Below, piece by piece: positions 5,991-10,909 of a DNA stretch of 10,909 bases. Below the pieces are notes generated by a model. The model had not been told where the DNA came from. It did not search any database and worked only from the letters and a program-made list of their open reading frames with translations. This stretch comes from DATILL01 sp035476575. Lineage in GTDB: Bacteria; Actinomycetota; Actinomycetes; Mycobacteriales; JACQDL01. Each line of letters begins with the position of its first letter. Positions within the stretch are counted from its first letter, which is position 1. Both the position numbers and the translations under genes were made by a program. Where the stretch lies: assembly GCA_035476575.1 (NCBI GenBank), contig DATILL010000109.1:1-10909 (forward strand), written 5' to 3'.

Positions 5991-6884
5991 TCACGACCGC
6001 AGGCCCTGCAGCAGGACCAGGTCGGCGACGGCGAAGCCGAGCAGCATCAGCCCGATGACGCCGTTCGCGGTGAAGAAGGCCCGGTTGACCCGGGACAGGT
6101 CGCCCGGCCGGACGATGGCGTGCTCGTAGGCCAGCACGATGGCGGTCAGCGCCACCCCGACCAGCCACAGCCAGCGGTATCCGGCCAGCACGCCGAACCA
6201 GCCGTACAGCGCCACGGTCACGACGTGCACCACCGCCGAGGCGCGCAGCGACCCGGCCACGCCATACCGAACCGGCACCGAGCGCACCCCGATCCGCCGG
6301 TCCACCTCGACATCCTGGCAGGCGTAGATCAGGTCGAACCCGCCGATCCAGGCACCGACCGCGAGCCCCAGCACGGTCGCCGGCCAGGACCAGTGGCCGG
6401 TGACCGCGATCCACGCACCGACCGGGGCGATCGCCTGGGCCAGCCCGAGGAACACCTGCGGGAAGTCGGTGAACCGCTTGGCGTAGGAGTAGATCGTCAG
6501 GATGAACAGCGCGATCGGCGAGAGCGCGAGGACCAGCCAGTTCAGCACGGCGCAGGTGGCCAGGAAGACCGCCAGCGCGATCACCAGCCCGGTCCGCGCG
6601 GACCGCAGCGACAGCACGCCGGTGATCAGCTCGCGCTGCGCGGTGCGCGGGTTCTGCGCGTCGATCCGGCGGTCGATGATCCGGTTGGCCGCCATCGCCA
6701 CCGTACGGGCGGCCACCATCGCCACCGTCACCAGCCCGAGCGTGACCCAGTCGACCCGCGGCCGCATCGCGGTCAGCGCCGCGATGTAGGCGAACGGCAG
6801 CGCGAACACCGAGTGTTCGATCATCACCAGCCGCAGGAACGCCCGCACCGGCCCCCGCTGGCCCCCGACCTTTCCGCCGATCAT
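5991..6884 (-). CDS. mqnP: UbiA-family prenyltransferase, probably MqnP (menaquinone, futalosine pathway)
   Basis: The 297-residue integral membrane protein is counted from ATG 6884. A GTG at 6848 is an alternative, because ATG 6884 lies in the arm of a palindromic repeat and has no clear ribosome site. Several hydrophobic helices are visible. The two Asp-rich Mg-diphosphate sites of UbiA enzymes are present: NRIIDRRIDAQNPRTAQRE (68-85) and DLIYACQDVEVDRRIG (184-199). The N-terminal FLRLVMIEHSVFALPFAYIAAL and the first motif fit the MqnP branch, which attaches the polyprenyl chain to a dihydroxynaphthoate before ring decarboxylation. A 4-hydroxybenzoate prenyltransferase (UbiA proper) is the alternative, but actinomycetes make menaquinone, not ubiquinone. 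It lies between ubiD and ubiX, consistent with a shared pathway. Confidence 0.9.
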   Translation of the reverse strand: MIGGKVGGQRGPVRAFLRLVMIEHSVFALPFAYIAALTAMRPRVDWVTLGLVTVAMVAARTVAMAANRIIDRRIDAQNPRTAQRELITGVLSLRSARTGLVIALAVFLATCAVLNWLVLALSPIALFILTIYSYAKRFTDFPQVFLGLAQAIAPVGAWIAVTGHWSWPATVLGLAVGAWIGGFDLIYACQDVEVDRRIGVRSVPVRYGVAGSLRASAVVHVVTVALYGWFGVLAGYRWLWLVGVALTAIVLAYEHAIVRPGDLSRVNRAFFTANGVIGLMLLGFAVADLVLLQGLRS

Positions 6885-6937
6885 CGAGCTGTTGGGGCTA
6901 GTTGATCTCCCCTGACCCCGGTTGCTCGATGATCGCC
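6876..6937. repeat. 62-bp palindromic element, copy B (ubiD-ubiA gap, overlaps ubiA start)
   Basis: Outer arms CGATCATCGAGC (6878-6889) and GCTCGATGATCG (6924-6935) are perfectly complementary. This copy is inverted relative to copy A and the two share an identical 11-bp GGAGATCAACT core segment. The ATG at 6882-6884 assigned to ubiA lies inside one arm, so the hairpin could hide that start or the true start is GTG 6848. Confidence 0.7.
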
Positions 6938-6976
6938 GGGCGGACGGCGGGCCGGCGGGGGGCGCCGCAGACCCGG

Positions 6977-8440
6977 TCACAGGCCGTACTCCGGCCAGCG
7001 CCGGTCCACCCGGGCCACCACGTCCGGCGCCATCCGGACCATCCGCGGCCAGCCGCCGTCCCGCGCGTACCCCTCCGTGGGCAGCTTCGCGGTGGCGTCG
7101 ATGCCCACCTTCCCACCCCAGAACTGCTGGTACGACGCATGGTCGAGATGGTCCACCGGGCCCTGCGTGAGCAGCAGGTCGTGGGCGTAGTCGACGTTGC
7201 CGAACGCCCGCCAGGCCACCTCGGCGTAGTCGTGTACGTCGCAGTCGGCGTCCACCACGACGATCAGCTTCGTCAGCGAGAGCAGCCCGGCCCCCCAGAT
7301 CGCGTGCATGACCTTCTGCGCGTGCTTCGGGTAGCGCTTGTCGATCGAGACGATGCAGCAGTTGTGGAATACCCCGGCCGCGGGCAGGTCGTAGTCGACG
7401 ATGTCCGGGACCAGCAGCCGAACCAGCGGCCGGAAGATCCGCTCGGTCGCCTTGCCGAGCCAGACGTCCTCCTGCGGCGGCGGCCCGCACACCACCGTCT
7501 GGAAGACCGGGTCACGCTGCATGGTCATCGCCTCCACGTGCAGCACCGGGAACGGCTCCACCGGGGTGTAGAAGCCGGTGTGGTCACCGAACGGCCCCTC
7601 GGGCGCGCGTTCGCCCGGCTCCAGCCAACCCTCGAGGACGACGTGCGCGGCGGCCGGCACCCGCAGCGGCACGGTCAGGCAGTCGACCAGCTCGACCCGC
7701 TCCTGCCGGATGAAGCCGGCGAACAGGTACTCGTCGATGTCGGCCGGCAGCGGCGCCTGGGCCGCGTAGGTGATCACCGGGTCCGGGCTGAAGGCGATCG
7801 CGACCGGTAGCCGCTCGCCGCGCCGCTCGGCCACCGCGTGGTGGGCGGTGGAGTCCTTGTGGATCTGCCAGTGCATGCCAACGGTGTGGTGGTCGAAGCG
7901 CTGCAGCCGGTACATGCCGAGGTTGCGCTGCCCGGTCTCCGGGTGCCGGGTGTGGGTCAGCCCGAAGTTCAGGAACGCGCCGCCGTCGTCCGGCCAGGAG
8001 TGCACCGCCGGCAGCCGGTGGAGGTCGACCTCGCTGCCCTTGTGCACGACCTCCTGGCAGGGCGCGGTGGCGACCTTCTTCGGCGGCACTGCCCTGAGCT
8101 GGCCGAGCTTGCCCAGGGCGTCCTTGACGCCGCTCCAGCCGACCGGCAGCTCGGGCTTAAGCAGTGCGGCGATCCGGTCGCCGATCTCGTCCAGGCTGCC
8201 GACGCCGAGCGCGGCCGCGGTCCGTCGTTCGGTGCCGAACAGGTTGATCAGCAGCGGCATCTCACCCCCGACCGGCCGTTCGAACAGCAGCGCCGGGCCG
8301 CCGTCGCGGAGCACCCGCTGGACGATCTCGGTAACCTCCAGGTGCGGGTCGACCGGTACGCGGACCCGGCGCAGCTCGCCGGACCGCTCCAGCGCCGCGA
8401 GGAAGTCACGCAGGTCGGGGTAGGGGAAGCCACCGGACAT
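6977..8440 (-). CDS. ubiD: UbiD-family prenyl-FMN-dependent decarboxylase, probably menaquinone pathway (MqnL type)
   Basis: The 487-residue protein is full length for the family (about 480-500), starting at ATG 8440 with AAGGGA 10 nt upstream. UbiD enzymes remove a ring carboxylate using prenyl-FMN, Mn and K. Visible features are the cofactor/metal segment GLTHTRHPETGQRNLGMYRLQ (160-180, Asn173), HWQIHKD (190-196), a metal-binding glutamate in RVELVDC (Glu250) and the catalytic loop EGWLEPGERAPEGPFGDHTGFY (270-291, with Glu281 and Asp286). It is the first gene of ubiD-ubiA-ubiX, followed after 92 bp by the prenyltransferase; together they fit decarboxylation of prenylated dihydroxynaphthoate in the futalosine route. 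No mqnA-E genes are in the window, so the pathway assignment rests on this gene set and lineage. A general aromatic decarboxylase cannot be fully excluded. Confidence 0.94.
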   Translation of the reverse strand: MSGGFPYPDLRDFLAALERSGELRRVRVPVDPHLEVTEIVQRVLRDGGPALLFERPVGGEMPLLINLFGTERRTAAALGVGSLDEIGDRIAALLKPELPVGWSGVKDALGKLGQLRAVPPKKVATAPCQEVVHKGSEVDLHRLPAVHSWPDDGGAFLNFGLTHTRHPETGQRNLGMYRLQRFDHHTVGMHWQIHKDSTAHHAVAERRGERLPVAIAFSPDPVITYAAQAPLPADIDEYLFAGFIRQERVELVDCLTVPLRVPAAAHVVLEGWLEPGERAPEGPFGDHTGFYTPVEPFPVLHVEAMTMQRDPVFQTVVCGPPPQEDVWLGKATERIFRPLVRLLVPDIVDYDLPAAGVFHNCCIVSIDKRYPKHAQKVMHAIWGAGLLSLTKLIVVVDADCDVHDYAEVAWRAFGNVDYAHDLLLTQGPVDHLDHASYQQFWGGKVGIDATAKLPTEGYARDGGWPRMVRMAPDVVARVDRRWPEYGL

Positions 8441-8461
8441 CGATCCAGTATCCCTTTCGGG

Positions 8462-8490
8462 TTTATGCCGGGGGGACCAGCCTCACTCAA
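8462..8490 (-). promoter_or_regulatory. Candidate promoter of the ubiD-ubiA-ubiX operon
   Basis: On the minus strand TTGAGT (8485-8490) and CATAAA (8462-8467) are separated by exactly 17 bp, each matching 4 of 6 bases of the housekeeping -35 and -10 consensus. The expected start point leaves a leader of about 15 nt containing AAGGGA before ATG 8440. Call based on sequence alone. Confidence 0.4.
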
Positions 8491-8527
8491 GCAGGTCGGG
8501 TTACGCTGGCACGAACGAGGGGGTGAT

Positions 8528-8740
8528 GTGGTGCCGTTCATCGCCGCTGTACTCATCGTGGTGATGCTGTTTCTGCTGATCCGCAAGCTACGTACCATGC
8601 CTGCCGGGGCGCCCCGCGCGACTCGGCCGGTCCGCAGCATCAGCCAGTCACCGCATCGCCGCCCGCTCGCGCCCGACGACGACCCGGAGTTCCTGCGCGA
8701 GCTCGGCCGGCGGATGCGCCGGCCGACCGACGACGCCTGA
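8528..8740 (+). CDS. Small single-pass membrane protein of unknown function
   Basis: The product is about 70 residues from GTG 8528 (GTG 8531 is equally possible; the GAGGGGG ribosome site is at 8517-8523). A strongly hydrophobic segment, PFIAAVLIVVMLFLLI, occupies residues 3-18, followed at once by the positive cluster RKLRTM and a Pro/Arg-rich tail ending in DDDPEFLRELGRRMRRPTDDA. The charge pattern predicts N-out/C-in insertion with about 50 residues in the cytoplasm. The conserved-looking acidic DDDPEFLRELGRRMR helix may be a binding segment. It diverges from ubiD across an 87-bp gap and converges with the PEBP gene. No family recognised. Confidence 0.75.
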   Translation: MVPFIAAVLIVVMLFLLIRKLRTMPAGAPRATRPVRSISQSPHRRPLAPDDDPEFLRELGRRMRRPTDDA

Positions 8741-8807
8741 CCCGGGCGAGCCTGGGGCGGCCCCGGGCGACTGGTGTCCCGGCGACTGGGTGCCCGGGCG
8801 ACTAGTG
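8741..8807. repeat. Tandem 15-20 bp GC-rich repeats in a convergent gap
   Basis: Units CCCGGGCGACTGGTGT (8762-8777), CCCGGCGACTGGGTG (8778-8792) and CCCGGGCGACTAGTG (8793-8807) follow a more diverged first unit at 8741-8761. They fill the 61-bp gap between two convergent genes, and the last unit includes the PEBP gene's stop codon (TAG, 8802-8804). The CCCGGG cores can form short hairpins and may help termination. Confidence 0.6.
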
Positions 8808-9338
8808 CCCGTACTCCGCGACGAGGACCGCACGGGCAAGGGTGTGGGCGTTCAGGTTGAAGCCGACCACCGCTGGCGAGGCGTCCGCGTCCGGGCCGAG
8901 CTTGTCCGTGTCCACCGCGTGCACGGCGAAGACGTACCGGTGCGGCCGGTCACCCTTGGGTGGGGCGGCGCCACCGTAGGCCCTGGTGCCGTAGTCGTTG
9001 CGGGCGTGTACGGCGCCGGCCGGGATGTCGGCCTGGTCCCCGCTGGCCGCGCCCTGGGGCAGCTCGGTCACGTCGGCCGGGATGTCGAACAGCACCCAGT
9101 GCCAGAAGCCGCTGCCGGTCGGTGCGTCCGGGTCGAAGCAGGTCACCGCGAAGCTCCTGGTCTCGGCGGGGAAGCCGGACCAGGTCAGGTGCGGCGAGAG
9201 GTTGCCGCCGGAGAAACCGTAGTCGTCGAAGACGTGGGCGTCGGGGAGCGTCTGCCCGTCGGTGATGTCGTCGCTCTCGACCGTGAACGACGGCTTGGGC
9301 GGTAGCACGTCGTACGGCAGGGGCGCGCGGTCAGCCAT
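8802..9338 (-). CDS. PEBP-like protein of the YbhB/YbcL (Raf kinase inhibitor-like) family
   Basis: The 178-residue protein starts at ATG 9338, preceded by GAAGGAAG 4 nt upstream. Family motifs are present: FTVESDDITDGQTLPDAHVFDDYGFSGGNLSPHLTWSGFP (28-67), CFDPDAPTGSGFWHWVLFDIP (77-97), the ligand-pocket segment around NDYGTRAYGGAAPPKGDRPHRYVFAVHAVD, and a C-terminal LARAVLVAEYGH helix. The length matches bacterial YbhB/YbcL proteins (about 155-185). It has no signal peptide, so it is cytoplasmic. The biochemical role of bacterial members is unsettled; the fold binds anions such as phosphate or phosphatidylethanolamine head groups. It lies 52 bp after a truncated oxygenase ORF on the same strand and may share its promoter. 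Confidence 0.93.
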   Translation of the reverse strand: MADRAPLPYDVLPPKPSFTVESDDITDGQTLPDAHVFDDYGFSGGNLSPHLTWSGFPAETRSFAVTCFDPDAPTGSGFWHWVLFDIPADVTELPQGAASGDQADIPAGAVHARNDYGTRAYGGAAPPKGDRPHRYVFAVHAVDTDKLGPDADASPAVVGFNLNAHTLARAVLVAEYGH

Positions 9339-9390
9339 GGTCTTCCTTCGAACAGGCACCGGATCTTTGGATCGATCAGCGCTGGAGCAT

Positions 9391-9633
9391 TCATGATCGC
9401 ACCGGGAGACCGTGCGCGAGCGCTCCACAGGCAGGTCGCTCGCGCCGGAAGTCGGCGAGGAAGCGCCGCAGGCCCTGCGGCAGCAGCCGGGCGGTGGTCG
9501 CGTCGTCGTCGAAGGACGCCGGCCAGCCGGGGTCCGTGCCGGACGCCACGAGGGCGTCGATGGTCCGCTGGAACTCCCGGCGCTCGGCGTCCGGGAGCCG
9601 GTACTCCACGGGGCGGTCGTCGGCCACGGTCAC
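9391..9633 (-). pseudogene. Probable 5' remnant of an Fe(II)/2-oxoglutarate oxygenase (clavaminate synthase/AsnO-like), 80 codons left
   Basis: The ORF starts at GTG 9633 or GTG 9627; the latter has a GGGGG ribosome site 5 nt upstream. It encodes 80 residues with normal G/C-ending codons. The middle, ARLLPQGLRRFLADFRRERP followed by ACGALAHGLPV, closely follows the N-terminal helix-plus-strand pattern of the TauD-like clavaminate synthase/asparagine oxygenase group, where a conserved GLPV starts the jelly-roll core. Here the frame stops three residues after GLPV (VRS*), and 52 bp later the PEBP gene begins. The HxD...H iron site and about 250 residues are missing. I therefore read it as a decayed or truncated gene rather than a working enzyme. 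The family call comes from motif memory and is moderately sure; it could instead be a short protein of its own that is still expressed. Confidence 0.5.
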
Positions 9634-9758
9634 CCCCGAATCCCAGAAGGATCGTCATGATCCTCACTTCACGGTCGCTTGGGCCTAGGTCGGTGGTGAA
9701 CCACACGGGCTGCACTTACCCTCATTGTTCGATACATGTTGGCCGAGGGGACAGTCGG

Positions 9759-10697
9759 ATGACACAGCGCGAGCTCGCTGTTTCGCGGGAGACCTTGGAT
9801 AATCCGGACGCCGGCTGGGTCCTTGACTGGCAGTCCACCGCCCTCCGGCAGCGCATCGACCGCGCCCTCGCGGACGCTGTGGCGCCGATTCCCTGCAGCA
9901 CCCTGTTCGAGGCCATGCGCTACTCCGTGCTCGGCCTGGGCAAGCGGTTACGGCCAATCCTCTGCCTGATCTCGACCGAGATCACCGGCGGGTCGCCGGA
10001 CACGGCGCTGCCCACCGCCTGCGCGCTGGAGATGCTGCACGCGGCGACCCTCATCCACGACGACCTGCCGGCGATGGACAACGACGACCTGCGGCGCGGC
10101 AGGCCCGCCAACCACAAGGTCTTCGGGGAGGGGATGGCGCTGCTCGGGGGCGACGCCCTGCTGGCGTACTCGCTGGAGTACATCCTCACCCACACCAAGG
10201 GGGTCGACTCCGCCCGGCTGCTCCGAGTGGTCGACACCTTGGTCCGAGTGGTCGGCGTGTCCGGGCTTACCGGCGGTCAGGCCATGGACCTGGAGTTCGC
10301 GGGTCGCGACGACGTCGGCCTAGCCGAGCTCGAGCTCATGCACTCGCGCAAGACGGCGGCGCTGATCCAGGCTTCCGTGGCCACCGGCGCCATCCTGGCC
10401 GGCGCCTCGGACGACGTTATCGACCGGCTCTGGGCGTACGCGGGGAAGTTGGGGTTGGCCTACCAGATCGTGGACGACGTGCTGGACGAGACCGGGACCA
10501 GCCAGCAGCTCGGCAAGACGGCGGGCAGCGACCGGGTGAACTACAAGGTGACGGTCCCGCGGGTCCTCGGCGTGGAGGGATCCATGGCGCGAGCGGCCGA
10601 GCTCGTCGGCGCGGCCAAGGCGTACCTCGACCCCTTTGGTGACCGGGCCGAGCCGCTGCGGGCGATGGCCGACTACACCTGCTCGCGGCAGTCGTGA
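9759..10697 (+). CDS. Polyprenyl (geranylgeranyl/farnesyl) diphosphate synthase
   Basis: The 312-residue protein starts at ATG 9759, with GAGGGG 8 nt upstream. It makes a linear isoprenoid diphosphate from IPP and an allylic primer. Features: GKRLRP (61-66) for IPP binding, the first Asp-rich motif DDLPAMDND (101-109) in the DDxxxxD form, HSRKTAALIQ (195-204), the second motif DDVLD (239-243), and K253/K263 near the end. The two-residue insertion in the first motif marks a type II GGPP or bacterial FPP synthase. Residues 4-6 before the motif are small (T, A, A), which suggests a product longer than C15, so GGPP is the better guess. The tail after residue 290 is short for the family. Its stop overlaps the start of a Rieske oxygenase gene (GTGA), pointing to a dedicated terpenoid or carotenoid operon rather than only menaquinone chain supply. 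Confidence 0.92.
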   Translation: MTQRELAVSRETLDNPDAGWVLDWQSTALRQRIDRALADAVAPIPCSTLFEAMRYSVLGLGKRLRPILCLISTEITGGSPDTALPTACALEMLHAATLIHDDLPAMDNDDLRRGRPANHKVFGEGMALLGGDALLAYSLEYILTHTKGVDSARLLRVVDTLVRVVGVSGLTGGQAMDLEFAGRDDVGLAELELMHSRKTAALIQASVATGAILAGASDDVIDRLWAYAGKLGLAYQIVDDVLDETGTSQQLGKTAGSDRVNYKVTVPRVLGVEGSMARAAELVGAAKAYLDPFGDRAEPLRAMADYTCSRQS

Positions 10698-10909
10698 GCA
10701 TCCCCCGGTCGCGCTCCGCGGCACCCATGACGGCCACCCGGTCGGGCCTGCAGGCGAACCCGACCGGACCCGACCTCGCTGCGGCGTGGTACGTGGCGAT
10801 GCCGGCGCGGCGGCTGGGCCGGCGACCGATGGCGGTGGAGTTGTTCGGTCGTCCGTTGGTGGCGTGGCGGGACGGTGCGGATCGTCCGGTGCTGGCTGGG
10901 CGGTTCTGT
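10694..10909 (+). CDS. Rieske [2Fe-2S] oxygenase-like protein, N-terminal part (3' end outside window)
   Basis: The GTG at 10694 overlaps the stop of the diphosphate synthase (GTGA); an internal ATG at 10727 is a second possible start. The 72 visible residues run to the window edge without a stop. After a disordered N-terminus of about 30 residues comes AAWYVAMPARRLGRRPMAVELFGRPLVAWRDG, then RPVLAGRFC. The W-Y-V-A opening, the PMAVELFGRPLVAWRD strand pair and a Cys at the last codon match the start of a Rieske domain, where that Cys would be the first cluster ligand of CxH. The His, the second CxxH and the catalytic domain lie outside. The context suggests oxidation of an isoprenoid product, possibly a carotenoid or other terpenoid; inference. 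Confidence 0.75.
   Translation, partial: MSIPRSRSAAPMTATRSGLQANPTGPDLAAAWYVAMPARRLGRRPMAVELFGRPLVAWRDGADRPVLAGRFC

Noticed and set aside
5988..6905. A 305-codon plus-strand frame opposite ubiA
   Set aside because: His/Gln/Arg/Pro-rich with no hydrophobic core; a shadow of the membrane protein gene.
5991..7490. A single 499-residue reading of ubiA extended upstream
   Set aside because: The first ~200 residues are antisense/out-of-frame translation of the end of ubiD; the UbiA fold begins only near 6884, so this is not a fusion protein.
7838..8740. A 300-residue plus-strand protein ending in the small membrane protein
   Set aside because: Its first ~230 residues are the shadow of ubiD on the other strand; a ribosome site and GTG at 8528 mark the real small gene.
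8741..8807. CRISPR-like array
   Set aside because: Units are contiguous, 15-20 bp, with no unique spacers and no cas genes.
9700..9740. Promoter for the diphosphate synthase (GATACA at about 9731 as -10)
   Set aside because: No -35 element at proper spacing; nearby matches are too weak to call.

Overview
The window is very GC-rich DNA with strongly G/C-biased third codon positions, GTG starts and tight GTGA/ATGA gene overlaps. A BldC-type regulator and a ubiD-ubiA-ubiX set of the futalosine (menaquinone) kind also occur. Together these point to a high-GC actinomycete, most likely Micromonosporaceae or a close relative; this assignment is an inference from content and style, not a database match. 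No tRNA, rRNA, CRISPR array or insertion sequence is visible.

Region 1 (1-4532) is a regulatory and protease-like module. The C-terminal end of a sigma-70 family factor overlaps (ATGA) a 154-residue protein of unknown function, and this pair ends in a hairpin terminator. Facing it on the minus strand is a two-gene unit: a NarL/LuxR-type regulator with a degenerate receiver domain, then a 41-residue Pro/Ser/Thr-rich peptide, closed by a perfect 16-bp hairpin. Divergent from the LuxR gene is a large TPR-CHAT protein with an intact His/Cys caspase-like dyad. This is the part most likely to be an undescribed system: a proteolytic effector packed with two transcription regulators and a candidate small partner or substrate.

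Region 2 (4533-5048) has no convincing gene but holds several strong hairpins, including a nested 61-nt fold, and the leader of bldC. The bldC-like gene overlaps the end of ubiX tail to tail by 7 bp.

Region 3 (5252-8440, minus strand) is a ubiD-ubiA-ubiX operon, best read as the late menaquinone steps of the futalosine pathway: prenylation of a dihydroxynaphthoate (UbiA/MqnP), decarboxylation (UbiD) and supply of the prenylated FMN cofactor (UbiX). Both intergenic gaps carry a copy of the same 62-bp imperfect palindrome, in inverted orientation relative to each other. A small membrane protein gene diverges from ubiD.

Region 4 (8741-10909) has a PEBP/YbhB-like protein gene and, upstream of it, a short ORF that looks like the amputated N-terminus of an Fe(II)/2-oxoglutarate oxygenase. 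Divergent from these is a two-gene start of a probable terpenoid operon: a type II geranylgeranyl/farnesyl diphosphate synthase that overlaps (GTGA) a Rieske-type oxygenase cut by the window edge.
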